From: Arachis hypogaea
Lineage: Eukaryota; Streptophyta; Magnoliopsida; Fabales; Fabaceae
DNA length: 64,000 nt
Direction: 5' to 3'
NCBI RefSeq assembly: GCF_003086295.3
Contig: NC_092048.1
Location: 90,252,626-90,316,625, forward strand
A program made the position numbers and the translations under genes. The notes under the pieces were generated by a model. That model saw only the letters and a list, made by a program, of their open reading frames with translations. It did not search any database and was not told the origin of the DNA. This document shows, in pieces, positions 33,204 to 44,737 of this stretch (positions are counted from its first letter, which is position 1; every line of letters starts with the position of its first letter).

Positions 33204-33741
33204 TGTTCATACCCTGGGTCGAGCTGTCCGACCCAGGATGTTTAGCGAGAAGGCGACCGACCTCTTCAGGTCCGACTATCCGACCTCTTCTCAAAGAGAT
33301 CGGCCAAATTGCCAGGAAAGCCCAATAAAGGGCCCAAATAGAGGAACACGACCCATATCCAAAGGCAGTCCAAGCCTATAGAGATAAAGGCGATTCCTTA
33401 AAGATAAGCTGACCTCACCTAAAGATAAGATAAGATAAGATAACTAACTTATCTTACCTAAGAAGTTCAGCCCACCAACCATTATAAATACACTGGAGCA
33501 CCCAGGTATAACTCATACTCTGATTCTACTAAAAACCTGCTTAATACCCTTGCTAACTTAAGCATCGGAGTCCCTTGCAGGTACCCCCCACCCTCCGATG
33601 ATGAAGGATCAGCAGCATAGCCAATCCACAAGTCGGATACAACAGCTCCGGTCGCCACTCACCGGCCGGACACGTCAGCACCGACCAGTACGGGAGATCT
33701 CGTCCGAGATCGACCTCCAGTTTCAGGTAACCCTCGGAACA
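33204..33741 (+). repeat. 3' LTR of T3 (538 bp)
   Basis: TGTTCATACCC to CCTCGGAACA, followed by TSD GTGGT. TATA at 33483-33490. Confidence 0.92.
33483..33490 (+). promoter_or_regulatory. TATA box of T3 3' LTR
   Basis: TATAAATA at the position conserved with the 5' LTR. Confidence 0.55.
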
Positions 33742-33746
33742 GTGGT
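33742..33746. repeat. TSD of T3, right copy
   Basis: GTGGT, partner of 22809-22813. Confidence 0.88.
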
Positions 33747-34409
33747 GGATAGGATGATCAGTGACAATCAGCTCTTTTCATCACATTAAGACGAACGTGC
33801 TTGACAAACACCCGCATCTACTCTGGTTCGTGTGAATACTTCAGTGGAAAGCACGCACCACCAGCTTGAATCATACATCTCTCAGACGGCTAATCCACGA
33901 CTTCGTTGGGAACTTTTCGTGACACCAGTTCATCCGATTTACGGGGAGTTTAGGGTCTCTGTGGTAGAGGCTAGAAGCCAAAGATGCATCATTCTCTCAT
34001 CCGGAAGATCCGACCTTGTCTGTGGCATTTTGAGTATGATCATTAAGGAGAATGGACAGTACACGCTTCACCTTCAAGCAGAGATAGATCCACACTAACC
34101 CTGGGGTTCAGATCCTGAGGAGTACTGACGACCTCTTAATAAAGGCGCCAATCACTTATAGCCTGCTATTGAAAAGATCACTCACAAGCAAAGAAGACAG
34201 TAATACCAGAGTTAATTCAGAAAGGCAAAGCAACTCCAATCCTCAACTATATCCTTAAAGTATTAGCACTCTATTATAATAATCCTAAACTCTGTAATCC
34301 AACAACTCTTGATTCGCCTGACTAAGACCTGAAAGATAACCATAGCTTGCTTCAAACCAACAATCCTCCTGGGATCGACCCTAACTCACTCAGGTATTAC
34401 TTGGACGAC
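33747..34409 (+). repeat. M4 5' LTR, piece 2
   Basis: Ends in the M-family signature CATAGCTTGCTTCAAACCAACAATC...GGTATTACTTGGACGAC, seen also in M3 LTRs (46176-46250). It is interrupted by M2 after ACGAC. Confidence 0.8.
34405..34409. repeat. TSD of M2, left copy
   Basis: ACGAC, repeated at 55735-55739. Confidence 0.85.
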
Positions 34410-36079
34410 TGGTGCACGAAATTGTGATTCACACTTTTCACAACTCTGCACAACTAACCAGCAAGTGCACTGGGTCGTCCAAGTAATACCTTACGTGAGT
34501 AATGGTCGATCCCACGGAGATTGTCGGCTTGAAGCAAGCTATGGTCATCTTGTAAATCTCAGTCAAGCAGATTCAATTGGTTATGAGGTTTAGATAATTA
34601 AAAGATAAATAAAACATAAAATAAAATAAAGATACTTATTTAATTCATTAGTGGGAATTTCAGATAAGCATTTGGAGATGCTTTGTTGCTTCTGAACCTT
34701 TGCTTTCCTATTGTCTTCTTCTAATCATGCGTGCTCCCTTCCATGGCAAGATGTATGATCCTCTCGGATGAAAAATACTAGGTACAATCTCTGCACGGCT
34801 AATCAACTGTCGGATTTCTCGTCTCGGATGAAAAATACCAAGTACAGCTATCGCACGGCTAATCATCTGTCGGTTCCTGCTAGCGTCAGAATAGGACCCT
34901 TGTCCTTTTGCACACTGTCACTGCGCCCAACATTCGCAACTTTGAAGCTCGTCACAGTCATCCCTTCCCAGATCCTACTCGGAATACCACAGACAAGGTT
35001 TAGACTTTCCGGATCTCAAGAATGGCTGCTAATGGTTCTAGCCTATACCACGAAGATCCTAATCTCACGGACTCAGTCCGTGTATTAGAGACCCAAGAGA
35101 ATATACTCCGGCTGTCGTCCAATGACTACGTTGAACATCATGTAGACCGCTTTGTGGTTGTCAGGCACGCGGATCTTGGCTAAGCGAGTAACGAAGATTG
35201 GGTGATTGTCATGGGTCACCTCTTCATTTTAACTTAACTGAATTAAGTACAAGAGTATAACTTGGAGAAGAAGTAGGCGTGAATTGAAAGAAAAACAATA
35301 GTACTTGCATTAATTCATGAAGAACAGCAGAGCTCCACACCTTAATATATGGGGTGAAGAAACTCCACCGTAGAAAATACATAAGAGAAAATAGTCTAGG
35401 AATGGACGAATGGCTAGCCTCTCCAAATGTCTAATATGATAAAAGTCTCCAAATACAATAGTAAAAACTGCTATTTATACTAAACTAGTACTTAGGTTTA
35501 CAGAAAATGAGTAACTAAGTGCAGATAGTGTAGAAATCCAGTTCCGTGGCCCACTTGGTGTGTGCTTGGGCTGAGCATTGAAGCTTTCACGTGCATAGGC
35601 TATCCTTGGAGTTAAATGCCAGCTTGGGTGCCAGTTGGGGCGTTCAACTCCAGTTCTGGCGTTTTACTCCAGAAAAGGGTCTTTGGTGGGCGTTTAGAGG
35701 CTAGTTTGGGCGATCAAATCTCAAGCAAAGTATGGACTATTATATATTACTGGAAATTCCAAGATGTCTACTTTTCAAAGCAATTAAGAGCGTGCCAATT
35801 GGGCTTCTGTAGCTCCAGAAAATCCACTTCGAGTGCAGGAGGGTCAGAATCCAACAGCATCTGCAGTCCTTTTTCAGCCTCTTAATCAGATTTTTGCTCA
35901 GGTCCCTCAATTTCAGCCAAAAAATACCTGAAATTATAGAAAAACACACAAACTCATAGTAAAGTCTAGAAATGTGATTTTTGAATAAAAACTAAAAAAA
36001 ATATAATAAAAAGTAACTAAAACATACTAAAAACTATGTAAAAACAATGCCAAAAAGGGTATAAATTATCCGCTCATCA
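34410..36079 (-). repeat. 3' LTR of M2 (1,670 bp)
   Basis: Minus strand: TGATGAGCGGATAATTTATA at 36079, ending ATTTCGTGCACCA at 34410. The terminal CCA was settled by the TSD. GGCGTT-type palindromes near 35610-35710; TATA at 35472-35479. Confidence 0.92.
35472..35479 (-). promoter_or_regulatory. TATA box of M2 3' LTR
   Basis: TATAAATA on the minus strand, same LTR position as in M1. Confidence 0.55.
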
Positions 36080-36098
36080 CAACACCAAACTTAAATTG
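36080..36098 (-). other. PPT of M2
   Basis: Minus strand CAATTTAAGTTTGGTGTTG immediately before the 3' LTR. It is less purine-rich than a classic PPT but identical in M3. Confidence 0.7.
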
Positions 36099-37199
36099 TT
36101 ACTTGTCCCCAAGCAACTAAAAATAAAATAGGATAAAAAGAAGAGAAAATACAATAAATTCCAAACTTATCAATGAACTTAGTTCCAATTAGATGAGCGG
36201 GGCTAGTAGCCTTTTTGCTTCTGAATCATTTTGGCATCTCAATTTATCCTTTGAAGTTCAGAATGATTGGCATCCATAGGAACTCAGAATTCAGATAGTG
36301 TTATTGATTCTCTTAGTTCAGTATGTTGATTCTTGAACATAGCTACTTTATGAGTCTTGGCCGTGGCCGTAAGAATTTTATTTTCCAGTATTACCACCGG
36401 ATACATAAATGCCACAGACACATAACTGGGTGAACCTTTTCAGATTGTGACTCAACTTTGCTAGAGTCCCCAGTTAGAGGTGTCCAGAGCTCTTAAGCAC
36501 ACTCTTTTTGCTTTGGACCACGACTTTAACCGCTCAGTCTCAAGCTTTTCACTTGACACCTTCACGCCACAAGCATATGGTTAGGGACAGCTTGATTTAG
36601 CCACTTAGGCCAGAATTTTATTCCTTTGGGCCCTCCTATCCATTAATGCTCAAAGCCTTGGATCCTTTTTACCCTTGCCTTTTGGTTTAAAGGGCTATTG
36701 GCTTTTTCTGCTTGCTATTTCTTTTTCTTTCTCTTTTTTTTCTTTATTTTTCGCAAAATTTTTTTTTCGTAAGCTTTTGCTTTTCACTGCTTTTTCTTGC
36801 TTCAAGAATCAGTTTTATGATTTTTTAGATTATCAATAACATTTCTCCTTTTTCATTATTCTTTCAAGAGCCAACAATTTTAACATTCATAAAAAACAAT
36901 ATAAAAAATATGCACTGTTCAAGCATTCATTCAGAAAACAAAAAGTATTGCCACCACATCAAAATAATTAAACTAATTTCAAGATAGAATTTGAAATTCA
37001 TGCACTTCTTATTCTTTTGCAATTAAAAATATTTTTCATTTAAGAAAGGTGATGGATTCATAGGATATTCATAGCTTTAAGATATAGACACTAGACACTA
37101 ATGATCATGTAATAAAGACACAAAACATAGACAAAACATAAAGCATAAAAACTGAAAAACAGAAAAATAAGAACAAGGGAATTAAAGAACGGGTCCACC
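36099..37199 (-). other. M2 3' region after ORF2
   Basis: Non-coding and collinear with M3 52818-53712 (GCTTGGGGACAAGTAAC just before the PPT, GTGGCGTGAAGGTGTCAAGTG further up). Confidence 0.65.
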
Positions 37200-38357
37200 T
37201 TAGTGATGGCGGCTAGTTCTTCCTCTTGAAGATCTTATGGAGTGCTTGAGCTCCTCTATGTCTCTTCCTTGCCTTTGTTGTTCCTCCCTCATGGCCTTTT
37301 GGTCCTCTCTGATTTCATGGAGGATAATGGAGTGATCTTGGTGCTCCATCCTTAGTTGTCCCATGTTGGAACTCAATTCTCCTAAGGAGGTGTTGATTTG
37401 CTCCCAATAGTTTTGTAGAGGAAAGTGCATCCCTTGAGGCATCTCAGGGATTTCTTGATGAGAAATTTCCTCATGCTCTTATTGAGGTTCATGAGTGGGC
37501 TCTCTTGTTTGTTCCATTCTCTTCTTAGTGATGGGCTTGTCCTCATCAATGAGGATGTCTTCGTCTATGACAATTCCAGCTGAATTGCATAGGTTACAGA
37601 TGCGATGAGAGAAGTCTAACCTTGCCAAAGTAGAGGGTTTGTCCACCACCTTGTAGAGTTCTAGAGGTATGATCTCATGAACTTCTACTTCCTCTCCATT
37701 CATGATACTATGGATCATGATAGCCCGGTCTATTGTAACTTCAGACCGGTTGCTAGTAGGAATGACAGAGCGTTGGATGAACTCTAACCATCTCCTAGCC
37801 ACGGGTTTGAGGTCAAGCCTTCTTAATTGAACCGGCTTGCCTCTTGAGTCTCTCTTCCATTGAGCTCCTTCCACACAGATGTCCAAAAGGACTTGGTCCA
37901 ACCTTTGATCAAACTTGACCCTTCTAGCGAAAGGGTGAGGATCTACTTGCATCATTGGCAAGTTAAATGCCAACCTCACATTTTCCAGACTGAAATCCAA
38001 GTAATTCCCCCGAACCATTGTGAGCTAATTCTTTGGGTTCGGGTTCATACTTTGATCATGGTTCTTAGTGATCCATGCATTAGTATAGAACTCTTGAACC
38101 ATTAAGATTCCGACTTATTGGATGGGGTTGGTGAGAGCTTTCCAACCTTTTCTTTGAATCTCACGTCGGATCTTCGAATATTCACTCTTTTTGAGCATGA
38201 AGGGGACCTCAGGGATCACCTTTTTCTTGGCCACAACTTCATAGAAATGGTCTTGATGGACCTTTAAGATGAATCTCTCCATCTCCCATGACTCGGAGGT
38301 GGAAGCAATTGCCTTCTCTTTCCTCTTTCTAAAGGTTTCTCCGGCCTTAGGTGCCAT
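37200..38357 (-). pseudogene. M2 ORF2 (plant transposon protein type), three stops
   Basis: One frame from MAPKAGETFRKRK to RTSRHH, 386 codons, with stops at 38115-38117 (CAA to TAA compared with M3), 38025-38027 (Tyr codon TAT to TAG) and 37476-37478. A basic N-terminus (nuclear-type KRKEK) is followed by the domain I recognise as 'putative plant transposon protein' (FYANAW, VRG.YLDFS.ENVRLAFNLP, FIQ.S.IPTSNRSEV), then a C-terminal coiled coil (HSIILHEIREDQKAMREEQQRQ). The function is unknown. It occupies the place of the env-like ORF in Athila-type elements. Confidence 0.75.
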
Positions 38358-38394
38358 TAATGGTTATGGAAAAATAAAAAGCAGAGCTTTTTTT

Positions 38395-38432
38395 CCACAC
38401 CAAACTTAAAATGTTTGCTCGTCCTCGAGCAA
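38395..38432 (-). promoter_or_regulatory. SL2 stem-loop plus PPT copy (M2)
   Basis: Minus strand TTGCTCG-AGGA-CGAGCAA (38432-38415), then TTTAAGTTTGGTGTGG, a near copy of this element's PPT. The ORF2 ATG is about 40 bases further on. Confidence 0.75.
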
Positions 38433-38829
38433 AAGAAGAAAGAAAGGAGTAGAAAAAAAAAGAAATGGAGGAAGTAGAGGTGTGTATTGGTTTTGGCCAA
38501 GGGGGTTAGTAGTGTGTATGATGTGTGAAATTGAAGGTGGTAAGGAGGGGTATTTATAGGATAAGAGAGAGGGGGAATTTGTGTATGAAGGGTTGGGTTT
38601 GGGAGGGAATTATTTTGAATTTGAATGGTGAGGTAGGTGGGGTTTTATGATGGATGGATGTGAGTGGTGAAGAGGTTGTGGGGAAGAGGTATTGGTGGGA
38701 TTGGTCGTAGGTATTTGGGGAAGAGTGTTATGGAGAGGTGTGAAGAGGAGAGAGAGTAAGTTGGGATAGGTGGGGATCCAATGGGGTCCACAGATCCTGA
38801 GGTGTCAAGGAATTCTACTCCCTGCACTA
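38433..38829 (-). other. M2 pyrimidine-rich spacer
   Basis: The minus strand is T/C- and A/C-rich (CTCTCTCTCC..., CTTTCTTTCTTC) leading into SL2. No ORF supported. Confidence 0.55.
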
Positions 38830-39135
38830 TCCTGGTATTCAAACGCCCTCTGTGTGCCAATTCTGGCATTAAACGCCAGCTCTGCTACCTTTCCTGGCGT
38901 TAAACGCCAGTCTGCTGCCCTTTTCTAGCGTTTAACGCCAGCTAGACACCCTTTTCTGGCGTTAAACGTAAGTTTGTCTACCAATTCTGGCGTTTAATGC
39001 CAGCCAGACACCCTTTTCTGGCGTTAAACGCCTAGAGTGCTGCCCATTCTGGCGTTTAACACCCAGAATGCTGCCAGACTGGGCGTTAAACGCCCATTCT
39101 GCTATCTTTACTGGCGTTTAAACGCCAGTAAGCCT
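38830..39135. repeat. GGCGTTNAACGCC palindrome array in M2
   Basis: About ten units of roughly 31 bases with cores such as TGGCGTTAAACGCCAG or TGGCGTTTAACGCCAG, separated by CTGC/CAGACACCC-type spacers. Some arms are mutated on one side only. Confidence 0.85.
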
Positions 39136-39273
39136 GTCCTCCAGGGTGTGCTGTTTTTTATGCTATTTTTTATTTTGCTTTAATTCTGTAGCTATTTTTA
39201 TGACTTCACATGATCATCAACCTAAAGAAAACATAAAATGACAATGGAATATAAATAAATATAATTGAATAAC

Positions 39274-39291
39274 ATTGGGTTGCCTCCCAAT
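39274..39291 (-). other. SL1 stem-loop after M2 gag-PR
   Basis: ATTGGG and CCCAAT, 6-bp stem, loop AGGCAA on the minus strand, preceded by AAAGAAGCGCTT. Confidence 0.65.
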
Positions 39292-39513
39292 AAGCGCTTC
39301 TTTAATGTCAATAGCTTGACAGTGAGCTCTTAGAGAGCTTCACAGAGACTCAGAGCTCAATGGTGGCCTCCCAACACCAAACTTAGAAGTTGAGTGTGGG
39401 GGCTCTGTTTAACTCTGTATTAAAAGAAGCTTTTTATGCTTTCTTTCCATGGTTATAGAAGAAGATTCTTGAGCCTTAAACACAAGGCAGTCCTCATTCA
39501 ATTAAAGGACTAA

Positions 39514-41617
39514 CTATCCTCTGTCCACATCAATCACAGCTCTTGCTGTGGCTAGGAAGGGTCTTCCAAGGATGATGTATTCATCCTCATCCTTCCCAGT
39601 GTCTAGGATTATGAAATCAGTAGGGATGTACATGATTTCAACCTTTACTAAGACATCCTCTATAAGTCCATAAGCCTGTTTCATTGATTTGTCTTCCATC
39701 TCTAGTGAGATTCTTGCAGCTTGTACCTCGAAGATCCCAGTTTTTCCATTACAGAGAGTGGCATGAGGTTTATTCTTGACCCCAGGTCACACAGAGCCTT
39801 CTCAAAATTCATGGTGCCTATGGTACAGGGTATTAAGAACTTTCCGGGATCTGATTTCTTCTGAGGTAATTTCAGTTGAACCAAGGTATTCAATTGATGA
39901 GCAATGGAGGTTTATCCTCCCAAGTCTCATTACCAAATAACTTGGCATTCAGCTTCATGATTACTCTTAGATACTGAGAAATTTGCTCTGCAACAATATT
40001 TTCATCCTCTTCAGAGGAAGAATATTCATCAGAGCTCATGAATGGCAACAGTAAGTTTAGTGGAATCTCTATGGTCTCTGTATGAGCCTCATATTCCTTT
40101 AGTTCCTCAATAGGGAACTCCTTAATGGTCATTGGACATCCATTGAGATCTTCCTCATCGCAAATCACTGACTCTTCCTCCTCTATAAGTTCGGCCATGT
40201 TGGGTATATTTATAGCCTTACACTCTCCTTTTGGATTCTCTTCTGTATTTCTTGGGAGAGTACTAGGAGGAGTTTCAGTTACTCTTTTACTCAACTGACC
40301 CACTTGTGCCTCCAAATTTCTGATGGAGGGCCTTGTTTCAGTCTTGAAATTGAGAATGGTCTTAGATAGATCAGAGACTATGGTTGCTAAGTCAGAGAGG
40401 TTCTGCTTAGAATTCTCTGTCTGTTGCTCAGAAGATGAGGGAAAAGGCTTGCTATTGCCAAACTTATTTCTTCCACCACTATTGTTATTGAAACCTTGAT
40501 TTAGCTTTTGCTGATCCTTCCATGAGAAATTTGGATGATTTCTCCATGAAGGATTATAGGTGTTTCCATACGATTCTCCCATGTAATTTACCTCTTCCAT
40601 TCCAGGATTCTCAGGGTCATAAGCTTCTTCTTCAAAGGAGGCTTCTTTAGCACTGCCGGATGCAGCTTGCATTCCGGTCAGATTCTGAGAAATCATATTG
40701 ACTTGTTGAGTCAATATTTTGTTCTGAGCCAATATGGCATTCAGAGTATCAATCTCAAGAACTCCTTTCTTCTGAGTCATCCCATTATTCACAGGATTTT
40801 TTTCAGAAGTATACATGAACTGGTTATTTGCAACCATTTCAATGAGTTTCTAGGCTTCTACAGGCGTCTTCTTCAGATGAAGGGATCCACCAGCAGAGTG
40901 CTCCAAGGACATCTTGGACAATTCAGACAGACCATCATAGAATATACATAAGATGCTCCATTCTGAAAGCATATCAGAGGGACACCTTCTGATCAATTGC
41001 TTGTATATTTCCCTAGCTTCATAGAGGGATTCACCTTCCTTCTGTCTGAAGGTTTGGACTTCCACTCTAAGCTTGCTCAACTTTTGAGGTGGAAAGAATT
41101 TGGCCAAGAAAGTATTGACCAACTTTTCCCAAGAGTTCAGGCTTTCTTTAGGTTGTGAGTCCAACCATATCCTAGCCCTGTCTCTTACAGCAAAGGGGAA
41201 AAGCATAAGTCTGTAAACCTCAGGATTAACCCCATTAGTCTTAACAGTGTCAGAGATTTGCAAGAATTCAGCTAAGAACTGATGAGGATCTTCCAATGGA
41301 AGTCCATGAAACTTGCAATTCTGCTGCATTAGAGAAACTAATTGAGGCTTAAGCTAAAAGTTGTTTGCTCCAATTGCAGGAATTGAGATGCTTCTTCCAT
41401 AGAAGTCAGAAGTTGGTGTAATAAAGTCACCAAGCATCTTCCTTGCATCTCCACCATTATTGTTATTTTCGGCTGCCATCTCTACTTCTTTTTCGAAAAT
41501 TTTTGTAAGGTCCTCTCCAGAGTGTTGTGCTTTAGCTTCTCTTAGCTTCCTCTTCAGAGTCTTTTCAAGTTCAGGATCAGCTTCAACAAGAATGTTCTTA
41601 TCCTTGTTCCTCCTCAT
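39514..41617 (-). pseudogene. gag: M2 gag-protease, broken
   Basis: Starts MRRNKDKNILVEADPE (41617). Same architecture as M3: ANNF.LKPQL, MLFPFAVRDRARIWL, FFPPQKLSKL, N/Q-rich linker, then protease CDLGSRINLMPLSVMEKLG and ILGRPFLATARAV. Defects: a stop after GANNF (GAG to TAG, about 41351), another at EA*KLIE (CAG to TAG, about 40847), a frameshift near 39892 between PPLLIN and the protease, and another near 39715 inside the protease. Ends near 39514 at VDRG. M3 shows the unbroken form. Confidence 0.85.
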
Positions 41618-43381
41618 ATGAAAAAGAAGAGAACAAAAAAAAGAGGAATCCTCTATGTCACAGTATAGAGATTCCTTTATATGAGTAGAAGAAGAGAAGA
41701 ATAGAAGAATGAGGTAGAGAGAAAATAAAGAGAATTCGAACAGAGAGAGGGAGAGGGTTCAAATTTTAAGAAGAAGATAAGTGTTAGTAATTAAATAAAT
41801 AAATAGAAAGAGATGAGAGAGAGAGAGTATTCGAATATTAATTTAAAAGAAAAGAAAAATATTTTTGTTTTTATTTTAATTATGAGTTAGAAGTCGAAAT
41901 TTAAGAAGGAATAAAATAGTTAGAATTTAAAACAATTAGTTAATGAAAAAGAATTTTGAAAAAGAGGTTAGTGATTTTCGAAAATAAGAGAGAGAGAAAA
42001 GTTGTTAGGTGGTTTTGAAAAGGATAAGAAATAGTAAACAATTAAAAATTAAAACAAACAAGTCAAGTGGTTAATTGAAAAAGATTTGAAATTAAATTTT
42101 GAAAAAGATATGATTGAAATCTATTTTGAAAAAGATTTGATAAAGAAATTTAAAAAGATTTGATTTTGAAAATTAAAGTTGATGACTTGACTAACAAGAA
42201 ACTAAAAGATATGATTCTAGAATTTAAAGATTGAACCTTTCTTAATAGGAAAGTAACAAACATGAAATTTTTGAATCAAAACATTAATTGTTAGTAAAGT
42301 TTTCGAAAATATGAAGCAAAATTAAGAAAAAAATTTTGAAACTTTATTTTGAAAAATTTTCGAAAAACATGAAAGAAAAATGAAAAAGATTTGATTTTTG
42401 AAAAAGATTTGAAAAGATTGAATTTTTAAATTTAAATTTTGACTTGACTAACAAGAAATAACTAGATTTTAAAAATTTTGACTAAATCAACTCAAAATTT
42501 CGAAATTTATGAGTAGAATAAGGGAAATATATTATTTTTGATTTTTTTGAGTTAGTGAAAAGAGAGAAAACCAACTAAATGATGCAAAACTTAAAAATTT
42601 AAGATCAAAACAAATAATGCATGCAAGAACACTTTGAATGTCAAGATGAACACCAAGAACACTTTGAAGATCATGATGAACATCAAGAACATATTTTTGA
42701 AAATTTTTAAGAAAAGAAACACATGCAAGACACCAAACTTAAAAATTTTTAATGTTTAGACACTATGAATTCAAAAGTGCATATGAAAAAAAACAAAAAT
42801 CACCAAAACAAGAAAATCATAAGATTAAACAAAGAAAATCATCAAGAACAACTTGAAGACCAATGAAGAACACAATGCATATATTTTCAAAAATTAAAGA
42901 AAATTTAAAAACATGCAATTGACACCAAACTTAAAAATTGACACAAGACTCAAACAAGAAACACAAACTTTTTAGTTTTTATGGTTTTATTAATTTTTTT
43001 TGTATTTTTTGAAATTATTTTGGAAAAAAAATAAAGAAATTCAAAATTTTTTAATAAGAATTCCAGGATTCATGCAATGTTAGTCTAAAGCTTCGGTCCA
43101 AAAGAATTAGACATGGCCAAATGGCTAGCCAAGCTTCAGTATAACAGTTACAGACATGTACTTTCTACAATGGAAAGTGGAAACCTCGGTCCAAAAGATT
43201 AGACATGGCTTAACAACCAGCCAGGCTTCAACATATCTCATGAAGCTCTAGAATTCATTCTTAAAAAATTCTGAAGAACATTTTTTTTCGAAAATAAAAT
43301 TAAAAAAAAAAACTTAAACATAAAATAAAATTACCTAATCTAAGCAACAAGATGAACTGTCAGTTGTCCAAACTCGAACAA
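41618..43381 (-). other. M2 leader
   Basis: AT-rich untranslated leader with TTTTCGAAAA palindromes and CACCAAACTTA words, as in M1. No ORF supported. Confidence 0.7.
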
Positions 43382-43399
43382 TCCCCGGCAACGGCGCCA
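43382..43399 (-). other. PBS of M2 (tRNA-Asp)
   Basis: Minus strand TGGCGCCGTTGCCGGGGA, six bases inside the LTR edge at 43406. Confidence 0.85.
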
Positions 43400-44467
43400 A
43401 AAACTTGGTGCACGAAATTGTGATTCACACTTTTCACAACTCCGCACAACTAACCAGCAAGTGCACTGGGTAGTACAATAAATACCTTACGTGAGTAAGG
43501 GTCGATCCCACGGAGATTGTCAGCTTGAAGCAAGCTATGGTCATCTTGTAAATCTCAGTCAGGCAGATTCAATTGGTTATGAGGTTTACATAATTAAAAG
43601 ATAAATAAAACATAAAATAAAATAAAGATACTTATGTAATTCATTGGTGGGAATTTCAGATAAGTGTTTGGAGATGATTTGTTGCTTCTGAACCTATGCT
43701 TTCCTATTGTCTTCTTCCAATCATGCGTGCTCCCTTCCATGGCAAGCTGTATGATCCTCTCGGATGAAAAATACCAGGTACGATCTCTGCACGGCTAATC
43801 AACTGTCGGATTTCTCGTCTCGGACGAAAAATACCAAGTATAGATACCGCATGGCTAATCATCTGTCCATTCCCGCTAGCGTCAGAATAGGCCCCTTGTC
43901 CTTTTGCACACTGTCACTGTGCCCAACATTTGCAAGTTTGAAGCTCGTAACAGTCATCCCTTCCCAGATCCTACTCGGAATACCACAAACAAGGTTTAGA
44001 CTTTTCGGATCTCAGGAATGGCTGCCAATGGTTCTAGCCTATACCACGAAGATCCTAATCTCACAGACTCGGTCCGTGTATTAGAGACCCAAGAGAATAT
44101 GCTCCGGATGTCGTCCAATGACTACGTTGAACATCATTTAGACCGCTTTGTGGTTGTCAGGCACGCGGATCTTGGCTAAGCGAGTAACGAAGATTGGGTG
44201 ATTGTCGCGGGTCACCCCTTCATTCTGACTTAACTGAATTAAGTACAAGAGTATAACTTGGAGAAGAAGTAGGCGTGAATTGAAAGAAAAACAATAGTAC
44301 TTGCATTAATTCATGAAGAACAGTAGAGCTCCACACCTTAATCTATAGGGTTTAGAAACTCCACCGTAGAAAATACATAAGAGAAAATAGTCTAGGCATG
44401 GCCGAATGGCCAACCGCTCCAAATGTCTAAGATGATAAAAGTCTCCGAATACAATAGTAAAAAGTGC

Positions 44468-44475
44468 TATTTATA
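44468..44475 (-). promoter_or_regulatory. TATA box of M2 5' LTR
   Basis: TATAAATA on the minus strand. M3 sits about 260 bases upstream of it and separates it from the rest of U3. Confidence 0.55.
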
Positions 44476-44732
44476 CTAAACTAGTACTTAGGTTTACAGA
44501 AAATGAGTAACTAAGTGCAGATAGTGCAGAAATCCATTTCCGGGACCCACTTGTTGTGTGCTTGGGCTGAGCATTGAAGCTTTCACGTGCATAGGCCATC
44601 CTTGGAGTTAAACGCCAGCTTGGGTGCCAGTTTGGGCGTTTAACTCCAGTTCTGATGCCAGTTCTGGTGTTTTACTCCAGAAAGGGTCTTTGGTGGGTGT
44701 TTAGACGCCAGTTTGGGCCATCAAATCTTGGG

Positions 44733-44737
44733 CAAAG
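44733..44737. repeat. TSD of M3, left copy
   Basis: CAAAG, repeated at 55382-55386. Confidence 0.92.

Larger units (their letters stand above)
22814..33741 (+). mobile_element. T3: complete but dead Tat-lineage Ty3/gypsy element
   Basis: 10,928 bp: LTRs 22814-23350 and 33204-33741, TSD GTGGT, PBS 23352, gag-PR 23392-25548, broken RT-RH-IN to 28449, a 111-bp tandem array, an antisense two-exon ORF (32179-30321) and a PPT. An extra ORF in antisense between pol and the 3' LTR is a documented feature of the plant Tat/Retand lineage. By eye the LTRs differ at roughly 25 of 537 positions, older than M3. Confidence 0.92.
43406..44737 (-). repeat. 5' LTR of M2, inner piece
   Basis: Aligns with 34410-35730 of the 3' LTR. 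Broken by M3 after CAAAG; the remainder is 55387-55734. Confidence 0.9.

Noticed and set aside
32780..33328. 182-codon plus-strand ORF rich in K and R
   Set aside because: Runs from antisense-ORF upstream sequence through the PPT into the LTR; no homology motif; A-rich composition explains it.
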